Of a stretch of DNA of 54,030 nucleotides, positions 34,878 through 44,576 are shown in pieces. A model generated the notes under the pieces. The model was given only the letters and a program-made list of their open reading frames with translations, had not been told where the DNA came from and did not search any database. Source of the stretch: Paenibacillus sp. DMB5 (lineage in GTDB: Bacteria > Bacillota > Bacilli > Paenibacillales > Paenibacillaceae); the NCBI RefSeq assembly GCF_001517085.1, contig NZ_LRAC01000146.1, positions 1-54,030 on the forward strand. The letters run 5' to 3'. The position numbers were made by a program, and so were the translations under genes. The first letter of the stretch is position 1; every line of letters begins with the position of its first letter.

Positions 34878-34911
34878 CAAAAAAGACTGCCCGCCTAAGC
34901 GGAGCAGTCTT
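34878..34911 (-). terminator. Rho-independent terminator after murA
   Basis: AAGACTGC / GCAGTCTT stem with an internal loop and TTTTTTGCGG on the minus strand. Confidence 0.87.
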
Positions 34912-34932
34912 GAGCATTTCAAAGTAAAATAA

Positions 34933-36300
34933 TTATACCCAGGTTGGCTGAACCTGGAAGCGCGGCTTCAGCTCTTCACTTTTGGAAGCTTCAGGCTTAA
35001 CGGCTTCTTCTTTTGCGGCCGCCGCTGGAGCAGTTGATTCCTGCATCGAAATCCGCCAGATGTCTGCACCAAGCCCCGACAGCTTCTCAGCCAGATTTAC
35101 ATACCCGCGGTCAATATGATGGGTTCCGCTGACTTCCGTAGTACCTTCGGCAACAAGACCCGCCAAAATAAGCGCAGCTCCTGCACGCAGATCCGTCGCG
35201 CATACCTTGGCGCCCACAAGCTGGGCATTGCCGGTTACGATGGCGGAACGGCCTTCAATCTTGATTTCCGCATTCATGTTGTGGAATTCATCAACATGCA
35301 TGAAGCGGTTCTCAAACACGGTCTCGGTAACGACAGAGGTGCCTTCCGAGCGGAGCAGCAATGCCATCATCTGTGACTGCATATCAGTCGGGAAGCCCGG
35401 ATACGGCAGAGTCTTCAGATCAACCGCCTTCAGCGGCTTGTCGCTGATGACACGGATGCCGTTCTCGTCAGGAAGAATGGTTACGCCCATTTCCTCCATC
35501 TTGGCGATTACAGGCCCGAGATGATCAGCAATAGCGCCTTCGACATAGACATCACCGCCGGTAATCGCTGCAGCCGCCATATAGGTGCCTGCTTCAATCC
35601 GGTCAGGAATGACATGATGTCTGACGCCATGCAGACGCTCAACGCCTTCAATACGGATTACGCCTGTTCCAGCACCGCGGACAATCCCGCCCATACCGTT
35701 AATATAGTTGGCCAGATCGACAATCTCCGGCTCCTTCGCAGCATTTTCAATTACAGTTACACCTTCCGCGAGTGCCGCGGCCATGATTATATTCTCAGTT
35801 GCCCCTACGCTGGCCACATCCAGATAGACCTTGGCTCCGCGCAGACGGCCGTTAGATTTGGCTTCAATGTATCCCTGGCCCAGACTGATCTCTGCACCCA
35901 GCGCTTCAAAGCCCTTGAGATGCTGGTCAATCGGCCTTGTTCCAATAGCGCAGCCCCCCGGCAGTGAAATACGGGTATGCCCCATACGGGACAGCAGCGG
36001 GCCCATGACTAGGAAGGATGCACGCATTTTGCGCACCCATTCATAAGGCGCTTCACAGGAGGATATGCTTCTGGCATCTACCTCGATGATATCGTTCTGG
36101 TATGTAACGCCCGCACCCAGAGATTCCAGCACTTTGCTGATCGTCATTACATCGTCAAGCGGAGGAGCGTCCACAATAACGCTGACTCCTTCTTCTGCCA
36201 ATAGAGAGGCGGCTATGATCGGTAGTACGGAATTTTTTGCGCCGCTAACTTTCACGCTCCCGGTCAATCTGTTGCCACCGCGGACGATAAATTTGCTCAT
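34933..36300 (-). CDS. murA: UDP-N-acetylglucosamine 1-carboxyvinyltransferase (MurA)
   Basis: The first committed step of peptidoglycan synthesis: it adds enolpyruvate from PEP to UDP-GlcNAc. 455 residues. The active-site loop with the fosfomycin-sensitive Cys is C117 in LPGGCAIGTRPIDQH; other landmarks are KNSVLPIIAASLLAEEG near the N-terminus and the repeated inside-out alpha/beta modules (AGTYMAAAAITGGDV, RAGAALILAGLVAEG). Normal MurA proteins end near residue 420-436. This one has an extra, charged C-terminal tail (about 30 residues, Ala/Lys/Glu/Pro-rich) with no obvious domain. Firmicutes often have two MurA copies; the spoIID neighbour marks this as the murAA-type copy. Confidence 0.95.
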   Translation of the reverse strand: MSKFIVRGGNRLTGSVKVSGAKNSVLPIIAASLLAEEGVSVIVDAPPLDDVMTISKVLESLGAGVTYQNDIIEVDARSISSCEAPYEWVRKMRASFLVMGPLLSRMGHTRISLPGGCAIGTRPIDQHLKGFEALGAEISLGQGYIEAKSNGRLRGAKVYLDVASVGATENIIMAAALAEGVTVIENAAKEPEIVDLANYINGMGGIVRGAGTGVIRIEGVERLHGVRHHVIPDRIEAGTYMAAAAITGGDVYVEGAIADHLGPVIAKMEEMGVTILPDENGIRVISDKPLKAVDLKTLPYPGFPTDMQSQMMALLLRSEGTSVVTETVFENRFMHVDEFHNMNAEIKIEGRSAIVTGNAQLVGAKVCATDLRAGAALILAGLVAEGTTEVSGTHHIDRGYVNLAEKLSGLGADIWRISMQESTAPAAAAKEEAVKPEASKSEELKPRFQVQPTWV

Positions 36301-36423
36301 TTCGGTTTCCCTCCGCGTCCATTATTTCTGAAATTAATTTTGAAGGTAAGATGCATCTGTTAAAATATCGGATATTCCGTCAGTGCGCCCGATGTGCGGG
36401 CACGTTCCTTAAACATCAGTGTT

Positions 36424-36450
36424 GACATAATAAAACCTTATTATTCGACA
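36424..36450 (-). promoter_or_regulatory. Imperfect palindrome with a Spo0A-box match upstream of murA
   Basis: TGTCGAA, the core Spo0A-box sequence, begins a 27-base imperfect palindrome (TGTCGAATAATAA ... TTATTATGTCA) about 125 bases upstream of murA. A short hairpin GCCCG / CGGGC lies between them. An operator role is inferred only. Confidence 0.3.
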
Positions 36451-36498
36451 CCATTTTTGCCACCCGGCCTATGACAGATATAACCAAACCATCTGCCA

Positions 36499-36756
36499 TT
36501 AAAACATGTTACGGATCTGCCCGCTCCAGCCCAGGTAATCCAGCAGAAAGCCGGCCACGAAGTGGCCAAGGACGATTGCCAGCAGCAAATGCAGCAGTCG
36601 GCCCTGCGGGCTCTTGGGATATCTTATGACCAGATCGAGCTTAAGGTTCTGAAGTGCCCACCAAGATAATACTACACAGAGCAAAGAAACGATCATGGAT
36701 ACCAGACCGCTGGTACCGACCGCACTGGACAAATCTTCAACCAATATTTGATCCAT
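36499..36756 (-). CDS. DUF1146 family small membrane protein (YwzB-like)
   Basis: 85 residues with two membrane segments (LVSMIVSLLCVVLSWWAL and LLHLLLAIVLGHFVAGFLL) separated by a basic loop (DLVIRYPKSPQGR). DUF1146 proteins such as B. subtilis YwzB lie between atpC and murAA, exactly as here. Function unknown. The ATG at 36756 follows GGAGG by 6 bases. The DUF1146 gene has no clear terminator; an imperfect palindrome separates it from murA. Confidence 0.9.
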   Translation of the reverse strand: MDQILVEDLSSAVGTSGLVSMIVSLLCVVLSWWALQNLKLDLVIRYPKSPQGRLLHLLLAIVLGHFVAGFLLDYLGWSGQIRNMF

Positions 36757-36910
36757 GGAAAACCTCCGTGTAAGTTACTTGGAAATCGACTCTTATATCA
36801 TACTTGCGCAGGTCAAAAGAATCCAGTACTTTTACAAAGTTTTAAACATTACATGCCCAGATAGCTTGGATTGTTACGAGATTTTCATAATATTTGCCAC
36901 TTCGCCTCAT

Positions 36911-36940
36911 AAAAAAACGGCCAAGCCATAGGCTTGACCG
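36911..36940 (-). terminator. Rho-independent terminator of the atp operon
   Basis: CGGTCAAGCC / GGCTTGGCCG stem with a 3-base loop, then TTTTTTT on the minus strand, directly after atpC. Confidence 0.9.
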
Positions 36941-36948
36941 CGGTTTGA

Positions 36949-37365
36949 TTACTGTTGTCCTTTTCCGGTGGACACCTTGATCCGTGTAACGGCGCGCTGC
37001 AGAGCCAGCTCCGCACGACGGTGATCAATTTCATCCTGTTTGCTGCGTGACTGAAGACGGCGCTGAGCCCGTTCCTTAGCCGCTTCGGCGCGTTCAACAT
37101 CAATATCGGTAGGCAGCTCGGCGCTTTCGGCCAGAACCGTTACTTTGTCTTTATGCACTTCCACGAACCCGCCATGAACAGCGATAGTGGTCGTAAGACC
37201 CTCCGATTTCACAGTGAGCGGAGCAACCTGAAGTGGTGTCACCAGCGGAATATGTCCCGGCAAAATGCCCAGCTCCCCGTCGACTCCGCGTACAGTCAGG
37301 CTGGTAACCTGCTTGGAGTAAACAAGGCGCTCCGGTGTGACAATTTCAAGCAGAAAGGTATTCAC
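36949..37365 (-). CDS. atpC: ATP synthase epsilon subunit
   Basis: The rotor-stalk subunit that couples gamma to the c-ring and inhibits ATP hydrolysis. 138 residues. N-terminal beta-sandwich (LLEIVTPERLVYS, GVDGELGILPGHIPLVTPL, GFVEV) and a two-helix C-terminal domain (ERAEAAKERAQRRLQ). I chose GTG at 37365 because AGGAGG lies 7 bases upstream; the ATG at 37371 would leave no spacing. It is the last gene of the operon and ends at a terminator. Confidence 0.95.
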   Translation of the reverse strand: MNTFLLEIVTPERLVYSKQVTSLTVRGVDGELGILPGHIPLVTPLQVAPLTVKSEGLTTTIAVHGGFVEVHKDKVTVLAESAELPTDIDVERAEAAKERAQRRLQSRSKQDEIDHRRAELALQRAVTRIKVSTGKGQQ

Positions 37366-37380
37366 TTTCATTCCTCCTAA

Positions 37381-37455
37381 AAGCTTAACTTCGTTAAGCT
37401 CGCATCGAAAGCATAGGCTTTAGCTTTACGAAGTGAAGTTCGCTATCGAAAGCTA
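37381..37455. repeat. Hairpin-forming repeats between atpD and atpC
   Basis: AGCTTAAC / GTTAAGCT with a 3-base loop (37382-37400), followed by TCGAAAGCAT, then a second unit whose ends TAGCTTT (37421-37427) and AAAGCTA (37449-37455) pair. The layout (palindrome plus TCG-A/T-AAGCAT) matches the repeats in the atpG-atpA gap. Confidence 0.75.
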
Positions 37456-37467
37456 GATCTTAACTGA

Positions 37468-38868
37468 TTACAGGGATTTCGCTTTTTCGACCGCTTCTTC
37501 AATCGTACCTACAAAGAGGAAAGCTGCTTCCGGAAGATCATCGTGCTTGCCATCCAGAATTTCCTTGAAGCTGCGTACAGTTTCCTTGATCGGCACGTAT
37601 TTGCCCTTGAAGCCGGTGAATTGCTCAGCTACGTGGAAAGGCTGGGACAGGAAGCGTTCAACTTTACGGGCACGTGCCACAATAACCTTGTCTTCCTCAC
37701 TCAGCTCATCCATACCCAGGATCGCAATGATATCCTGAAGCTCTGTATAACGCTGCAGCAGCTGCTTAACGCCCTGTGCCACGTTGTAGTGCTCTTCGCC
37801 GACAATCTCCGGAGCAAGGATACGCGAACTGGATGCCAGCGGATCTACCGCAGGGAAAATCCCTTTCTCGGAAATCTTACGCTCAAGGTTGGTCGTTGCA
37901 TCCAGATGGGCAAACGCCGTCGCCGGAGCAGGGTCAGTATAGTCATCCGCCGGTACGTAGATCGCCTGGATCGAGGTAACGGAGCCCTTCTTGGTGGAAG
38001 TGATGCGCTCCTGCAGCTGACCCATTTCTGTAGCCAGTGTAGGCTGGTAACCTACCGCGGAAGGCATACGGCCGAGCAGGGCGGATACTTCGGAACCCGC
38101 CTGGGTGAAGCGGAATATATTATCGATAAAGAGCAGCGTGTCGCGGCCTTCCACATCACGGAAATACTCCGCCATGGTCAGACCGGTCAGAGCTACACGA
38201 AGACGTGCGCCCGGCGGCTCATTCATTTGTCCGAATACCATTGCGGTTTTCTTGATAACGCCGGAATCCGTCATTTCATGATAAAGGTCATTACCTTCAC
38301 GGGTACGTTCACCAACACCTGCAAATACGGAGATACCGCCGTGCTCTTGCGCAATGTTGTTGATCAGTTCCTGAATCGTTACGGTTTTACCAACGCCGGC
38401 ACCGCCGAACAGGCCGATTTTACCGCCCTTGGCGTAAGGAGCCAGAAGGTCAATAACCTTGATTCCTGTTTCCAGGATTTCTGCCTGTGTGGACAGTTCA
38501 TCAAAGGTCGGAGCCAGACGGTGAATCGGGTTACGCTCTGCTGCTACAATTTCAGCACCGTTATCAATAGGGTTACCCAGCACGTTGAACACGCGGCCCA
38601 GTGTAGCTGCACCAACCGGAACGGAGATTGGACCGCCCTGGTCAAGGGCTTCAATTCCGCGGACAAGTCCGTCAGTGGATGACATAGCAATACAACGAAC
38701 CAGATTATCACCCAGGTGATTGGATACCTCAAGGGTCAAATCAATGGCACGGCCGTTTTCCAAGCTGGTTACAATCTTGATAGCGTTGAAAATCTCGGGC
38801 AGCTGGCCGCGTTCAAATTCAATATCGACAACCGGACCCATAATGCTTACAACGCGTCCTTTGTTCAT
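37468..38868 (-). CDS. atpD: ATP synthase beta subunit
   Basis: The catalytic subunit of F1. 466 residues, normal length. P-loop GGAGVGKT at 155-162, catalytic Glu in GVGERTREGND, the Walker B region LLFIDNIFRFTQAGSEVSALLGR, and the DELSEED lever (MDELSEEDKVIVARAR). The coding frame lacks TTA, CTA and TCA codons over 37543-38682, shown by an antisense frame staying open in codon register, so it has the codon use of a highly expressed gene. It lies 87 bases downstream of atpG. Confidence 0.98.
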   Translation of the reverse strand: MNKGRVVSIMGPVVDIEFERGQLPEIFNAIKIVTSLENGRAIDLTLEVSNHLGDNLVRCIAMSSTDGLVRGIEALDQGGPISVPVGAATLGRVFNVLGNPIDNGAEIVAAERNPIHRLAPTFDELSTQAEILETGIKVIDLLAPYAKGGKIGLFGGAGVGKTVTIQELINNIAQEHGGISVFAGVGERTREGNDLYHEMTDSGVIKKTAMVFGQMNEPPGARLRVALTGLTMAEYFRDVEGRDTLLFIDNIFRFTQAGSEVSALLGRMPSAVGYQPTLATEMGQLQERITSTKKGSVTSIQAIYVPADDYTDPAPATAFAHLDATTNLERKISEKGIFPAVDPLASSSRILAPEIVGEEHYNVAQGVKQLLQRYTELQDIIAILGMDELSEEDKVIVARARKVERFLSQPFHVAEQFTGFKGKYVPIKETVRSFKEILDGKHDDLPEAAFLFVGTIEEAVEKAKSL

Positions 38869-38955
38869 CTTATTATTTCCCTCCTCGAAAGCTGTTGCAT
38901 TGAGAAGAAACGGAGAATACCTTCACCTGCGGCGTAGGCCCCCGTTTCCTGATCT

Positions 38956-39822
38956 TTAAGACTGCGCGTTCGCTCCGGCCACAATCTCGGTAATTTCCTG
39001 AGTGATTGCCGCCTGACGGGCACGGTTATAAGTAAGTCTAAGTTCGCCGATCATCTTCGACGCGTTCTTCGTTGCACTGCCCATCGCTGTCATTTTCGCA
39101 CCCAGCTCACTGGCCTTGCCGTCCAGAACGGCGCTGTAAATCAGCGTTTCTGCGTATTTCGGAAGCAATACTCCGAGCACGCCTTCAGGAGAAGGCTCAT
39201 ATTCGTAGTTTGCGCTTGCTTCATGGTGTCCTCCGCTTACCGCATCCATCGGCAGCAGCCGGTCAACAGTAGGAACCTGGCTAATCGCATTAACGAACCG
39301 GTTATAGCAGATGTACAGCTCGTCGTAGACACCCGTTTCAAACTGCTGCACTGCAGAATAAGCAATCGATTTAATGTCAGAGAACTTAGGCGAATCTGAC
39401 ATCTCGGTTACTTCCTCCACAATCGGATATTCGCGGCGGCGCAAGAAGTCACGGCCTTTGCGGCCGATTACGAACAGGGCGTACTCATCCTTGGATTTAT
39501 GCTTTTCTGCCAGCAGCATTGTCAGCTTACGCAGAATATTGGCATTGTACCCGCCGGCGAGACCTCTGTCGGATGTAACGATGAGATAGGCGGTCTTCTT
39601 CACCGGACGGCTTACCAGCATCGGATGGGTCACATCCTGGGTGGCAGCGGCAATGTTCGATACAACCTCTTTCAGCTTCTCCGAGTACGGACGGGCAGCC
39701 TCTGCCTTCTCCTGCGCCTTGCGCAGCTTAGAAGCGGCTACCATCTCCATCGCCTTGGTGATCTGTCTGGTGTTTTGAACGCTTTTGATTTGACGTTTGA
39801 TATCACGCATGCTTCTTGCCAT
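38956..39822 (-). CDS. atpG: ATP synthase gamma subunit
   Basis: The central rotating shaft. 288 residues. The N-terminal helix SMRDIKRQIKSVQNTRQITKAMEMVAASK and C-terminal helix NRARQAAITQEITEIVAGANA form the coiled coil inside the alpha-beta ring. The middle shows LIVTSDRGLAGGYN. I chose the ATG at 39822 (8 bases after AAGGTGG); GTG at 39831 would touch the ribosome site. The 196-base gap to atpA contains tandem hairpin repeats. Confidence 0.97.
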   Translation of the reverse strand: MARSMRDIKRQIKSVQNTRQITKAMEMVAASKLRKAQEKAEAARPYSEKLKEVVSNIAAATQDVTHPMLVSRPVKKTAYLIVTSDRGLAGGYNANILRKLTMLLAEKHKSKDEYALFVIGRKGRDFLRRREYPIVEEVTEMSDSPKFSDIKSIAYSAVQQFETGVYDELYICYNRFVNAISQVPTVDRLLPMDAVSGGHHEASANYEYEPSPEGVLGVLLPKYAETLIYSAVLDGKASELGAKMTAMGSATKNASKMIGELRLTYNRARQAAITQEITEIVAGANAQS

Positions 39823-39838
39823 GATTTTCACCACCTTA

Positions 39839-39956
39839 AAGCTTTGACGAAGTCAAAGCTATCTTCGTAAGCATAAACCAAGCTTTGACGAAGTCAAAGC
39901 TATCTTCGTAAGCATCAACTAAGCTTTGACATTGTCAAAGCTAGTTCATAAGAGCC
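39839..39956. repeat. Tandem hairpin-forming 41-bp repeats between atpA and atpG
   Basis: Two nearly identical 41-bp units begin at 39839 and 39880, and a shorter, diverged third begins at 39921. Each starts with a palindrome AGCTTTGAC-GAA-GTCAAAGCT (the third has a different 3-base loop) followed in the first two by ATCTTCGTAAGCAT. Related units lie between atpD and atpC. They lie inside the atp transcript and should form stem-loops in the mRNA. Confidence 0.85.
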
Positions 39957-40018
39957 TGCCGGTGCCCAAGCTCACACCGGGGCTCCGGTTCAGACTGTCA
40001 TTCTATGTGTATTAACGA

Positions 40019-41530
<1,512 letters not shown>

Positions 41531-41541
41531 TATCCTCACCC

Positions 41542-42093
41542 CTATCTTCTATGCTTATCATTAAAAGATTTCTCAAGACGTGCAAGCTTGCCAGACAGGC
41601 TTCCGTCATACAGCGTATCGCCGATAACGACCTTCAGTCCGCCCAGAAGGCTCTTGTCAACGAGATTCGTAACCCGGATCTTGCGGTTCGTAAGCTGACT
41701 GAACTCCTGAGCCACATGTTCCTGTTCTTCCTGGCTCAGCGCATATGTGGAGTATACCGTTGCATCACCGATACCCAGGGCTTCACCTTCTATTTTCACG
41801 TACGCTTCCAGCAGATCAGCAAAAATATCGGTTCTGCCCCGCTCCACCAATAGTTCAACCGTGTTCAGTACCGTTTCGGAGAGCTTGCCTTCAAGTGCGG
41901 TGCGCAGCACCTTCAGCTTATCGGACTGGGAGATGCGCGGCGCAAGAATGAACCGTTTTACCTCTTCATCAGAATGAAGCACCGTTACCAGTGTCTTCAG
42001 CTGCTCTTCCACTTCAAGCGTATTGCCCTTCTCCACCGCGGCACTGTACAGGGCTTTGGCGTAACGTTTGGCAACTACCGCACTGCCGCTCAT
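41542..42093 (-). CDS. atpH: ATP synthase delta subunit
   Basis: The peripheral stalk cap that binds alpha and subunit b. 183 residues with an N-terminal helical domain (VAKRYAKALYSAAVEKG, LVERGRTDIFADLLEAYV) and the C-terminal conserved segment (GLKVVIGDTLYDGSLSGKLARLEKSF). Its ATG overlaps the atpF stop (ATGA), so translation is coupled. Confidence 0.95.
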   Translation of the reverse strand: MSGSAVVAKRYAKALYSAAVEKGNTLEVEEQLKTLVTVLHSDEEVKRFILAPRISQSDKLKVLRTALEGKLSETVLNTVELLVERGRTDIFADLLEAYVKIEGEALGIGDATVYSTYALSQEEQEHVAQEFSQLTNRKIRVTNLVDKSLLGGLKVVIGDTLYDGSLSGKLARLEKSFNDKHRR

Positions 42094-42578
42094 GATCGGC
42101 CTCCTACCTCTTTGAGGTACTGGTCAACGAGCTGCTCCTGTTCACCGTCAGCCTTAACTTCTTTCTCAAGCAGCTTGGATGCGATACGGACTGAAGCAGA
42201 TCCGAGCTCGCTGCGCAGCGCTTCGACTGCCTTGTTCTTTTCATTGGCAATATCACGGACAGCCTCGTCTTTAAGACGGGCAGCTTCAACTTTAGCCTGG
42301 TCGATCAGCTTGTCAGCCTGGTTGAGGCTGGTAGCCTGCGATTGCTGAATAATCTGCTTGGCCTCTTCGCGCGCCTTTTGCAAAGCCTGTTTCTGCTCCT
42401 CCACGTAAGCGACCGCCTGTTCCCTGGTCTTAGCTGCTTCATCCATCTGCTGCAGCACAAGCTCACGGCGTTTTTCCATAATTCCGAACAGTTTGCTGAA
42501 CGCATATTTACTGAGCAGGATATACAGGATTACAAATGCGACAATTGAAAATACTATGTTGGTCCATACTATAGTCAC
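42090..42578 (-). CDS. atpF: ATP synthase subunit b
   Basis: Peripheral stalk of Fo. 162 residues from GTG at 42578: AAAGGAG sits 8 bases upstream, while GTG at 42587 would overlap it. One N-terminal membrane segment (IVWTNIVFSIVAFVILYILL) and then a long, charged coiled coil (about 40-150) rich in Gln, Glu, Lys and Ala. Ends overlapping atpH. Confidence 0.95.
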   Translation of the reverse strand: MTIVWTNIVFSIVAFVILYILLSKYAFSKLFGIMEKRRELVLQQMDEAAKTREQAVAYVEEQKQALQKAREEAKQIIQQSQATSLNQADKLIDQAKVEAARLKDEAVRDIANEKNKAVEALRSELGSASVRIASKLLEKEVKADGEQEQLVDQYLKEVGGRS

Positions 42579-42675
42579 TGTGGTCACTCCTTTCCGTTAC
42601 CGCGGTGTGCGGATATATACAAAAGTAAGGCGCGGATGGCACAAGCCCTCCCCGCCAAACCGTAGGAACGGTTTA

Positions 42676-42888
42676 TTAAGAAAACATGATCAAGAATGCA
42701 ATAACCGTTGCCGCCAACGGAATAACTTCGACGATACCTACACCGATAAACATTGTAGTCTGCAGTGCGTTACGTGCTTCCGGCTGACGGGCGATGGATT
42801 CTACCGTTCTGCTGACGATCATACCGTTACCAAGACCTGCGCCGAGTGCGCCCAAACCAACCGCGATTGCTGCTGCCAAAAATTCCAT
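42676..42888 (-). CDS. atpE: ATP synthase subunit c
   Basis: The rotor ring subunit. 70 residues with two membrane helices joined by the polar loop ARQPEAR. The ion-binding carboxylate is E54 in GVGIVEVIPL. The Ser that follows it in sodium-binding rings is absent (Val here), so proton coupling is expected. A strong AAAGGAGG ribosome site precedes the ATG, in line with the many copies needed. Confidence 0.97.
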   Translation of the reverse strand: MEFLAAAIAVGLGALGAGLGNGMIVSRTVESIARQPEARNALQTTMFIGVGIVEVIPLAATVIAFLIMFS

Positions 42889-42995
42889 TGAAAATATCCT
42901 CCTTTAATTTCGGTTCATTTTTTGTGTGTTTTAATGATATTGAAATCTCCCGCGAAACCCGCATGGCAATTGCCGCGCTGCCTCACAGTAGTTCA

Positions 42996-43763
42996 TTAAT
43001 GCGCTTCTTCTTCGTGAATGGTCATCTGTGCGATGTACACCATCGTCAGAATCGTGAAAATGAATGCCTGAAGAGCCCCGACGAAAATACTGAAGCCCTG
43101 CCAGACTGCCAGGAACGGTATACTTAAGATTCCCAGCTTGAGAATCACAGTGATCAGAACCTCACCTGCAAAGATATTCGCGAACAAACGAATAGCCAGT
43201 GCAACCGGCTTAGCCAGGTTTTCGATGATGTTGAGCGGCAGGAAAATCGGAAACGGCTCAATATAGTGCTTGAAATAATGCTTGCCGTTCTGCTTGATGC
43301 CCAGATAATTCATCAGTACGAAAACGATAATCGCAAGACCGGCCGTAATGTTGATATCCGCTGTCGGTGACTTATACCAGAGCAGCTCGACATGCTCGCC
43401 GTGTGCCAGGTTTTTGGTCGCATCAATGACGTGCCCAAAAATGTACACCGGCTCATGGGCCTCAGTGATAAAGGAAAAAGGCAGACCAAGGAGATTGGAG
43501 ACAAAGATAAACAGTATCAGCGTCAATCCCAATGATATGTAAGGCTTGCCCTTCTTCAGGTCCATTGCACTGCTGATAACCCCTTGTACGAATTCAACTA
43601 CCCACTCCATAAAATTCTGGAGTCTGGACGGGTTATCGACAGACAAATTGCGGACAGACAGCATCACCAGAACGAAAACAATAACGGAACTGATTAGCAG
43701 TGTCAGTACGGCAGATAAATCAATTGGTATGCTGCCAAGATAGATTATTGGCATTTCATGCAT
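42996..43763 (-). CDS. atpB: ATP synthase subunit a
   Basis: The stator channel subunit of Fo. 255 residues with about five membrane helices. The essential Arg lies in LAIRLFANIFAGE and partner polar residues in the last helix (GALQAFIFTILTMVYIAQM). The ATG at 43763 follows GGGGG by 8 bases. Order atpB-atpE-atpF-atpH is the usual one. Confidence 0.96.
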   Translation of the reverse strand: MHEMPIIYLGSIPIDLSAVLTLLISSVIVFVLVMLSVRNLSVDNPSRLQNFMEWVVEFVQGVISSAMDLKKGKPYISLGLTLILFIFVSNLLGLPFSFITEAHEPVYIFGHVIDATKNLAHGEHVELLWYKSPTADINITAGLAIIVFVLMNYLGIKQNGKHYFKHYIEPFPIFLPLNIIENLAKPVALAIRLFANIFAGEVLITVILKLGILSIPFLAVWQGFSIFVGALQAFIFTILTMVYIAQMTIHEEEAH

Positions 43764-43789
43764 GGTATCATCCCCCTTTCCCTTTAATC

Positions 43790-44167
43790 TTAAAGCTTGT
43801 TCTTTACACTCAGATAAATCCCTACCGGAATAGAGAGAAGCTGGGGAATAAAGATTCCAGCAATGGTAGCCTCCAGCGAGAAATGCTCAATCTTGACCGA
43901 GAACATGGTCACTAGAATAGCAAAGCAGATCCGTGTGACAAACCCGAGACTGAAAGCCTTACCCTCATTATTCGCAACCGATTCAGCTACCCGCCGCACT
44001 TTTACGGCAAGATAACGGAAGTTCACAATACCCGCAACCAAACCGAGTGTCATCCCTAGTGTGACTGCACGGGTTTCATGATGAAGAGCATATCCCATCA
44101 GCAATCCTGCCATGAGTACAAATGTGACCCTTGTTACGGCATTGATCATGGGAGTCATATTATCCAT
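43790..44167 (-). CDS. atpI: ATP synthase subunit I (AtpI)
   Basis: 125 residues with four membrane segments (FVLMAGLLMGYAL, TLGMTLGLVAGIVNF, VTRICFAILVTMFSV, IAGIFIPQLLSIPVGIYL). AtpI proteins assist c-ring assembly and may move magnesium. The first codons overlap the atpZ stop by 8 bases. It precedes atpB, its normal place. Confidence 0.88.
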   Translation of the reverse strand: MDNMTPMINAVTRVTFVLMAGLLMGYALHHETRAVTLGMTLGLVAGIVNFRYLAVKVRRVAESVANNEGKAFSLGFVTRICFAILVTMFSVKIEHFSLEATIAGIFIPQLLSIPVGIYLSVKNKL

Positions 44168-44393
44168 TTTGCTCCCCCAGAAATTTTTTGATTAACAGGG
44201 CGACATTGATAATTCCCAGAGCCATACCGGAAATCGCACCGATCGCAACCCAGATATCCGGGCCGTCGTTCAGGCGTTGGAGCCACCTTGCTGCAAAAAT
44301 ACCTATAATAATGTAAGCGGCAAGCAAAGTGCCTGCACTTGCAATCACCAGAGCGGTTTTTCCCAGCCCGGCTTCACGCTTCGGCTCTTTCAT
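44160..44393 (-). CDS. atpZ: AtpZ/AtpI-type small membrane protein, first gene of the atp operon
   Basis: 77 residues with two membrane segments (ALVIASAGTLLAAYIIIGIFAA and IWVAIGAISGMALGIINVALLI) and a short basic start. AtpZ proteins are found at the head of atp operons and were proposed to form a magnesium or calcium channel with AtpI. A strong promoter lies 19 bases upstream (44412-44441). Confidence 0.88.
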   Translation of the reverse strand: MKEPKREAGLGKTALVIASAGTLLAAYIIIGIFAARWLQRLNDGPDIWVAIGAISGMALGIINVALLIKKFLGEQNG

Positions 44394-44411
44394 AGGCTAC
44401 AATCCCAACTA

Positions 44412-44441
44412 ATTTTACTGAATATCCAGACTCTTTGTCAA
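44412..44441 (-). promoter_or_regulatory. Promoter of the atp operon
   Basis: Perfect TTGACA (44436-44441), an 18-base spacer and TAAAAT (44412-44417) on the minus strand. The start codon of atpZ is only 19 bases from the -10 box, so the leader is very short. Confidence 0.75.
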
Positions 44442-44576
44442 TTCAATGAAAATTGTCCAAAAGTACATGAAAACATGAAAATAATCACAGCATTTTTATT
44501 CAAAACCATACAAACCGTACAGTTTCACTGTATGCTGTATTTTCAATGTCGCATATCAGGTTTTGTAGCGTAAAAT

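Noticed and set aside
37543..38682. A 379-codon plus-strand frame over atpD
   Set aside because: Same codon-register artefact of a highly expressed gene; no family resemblance.
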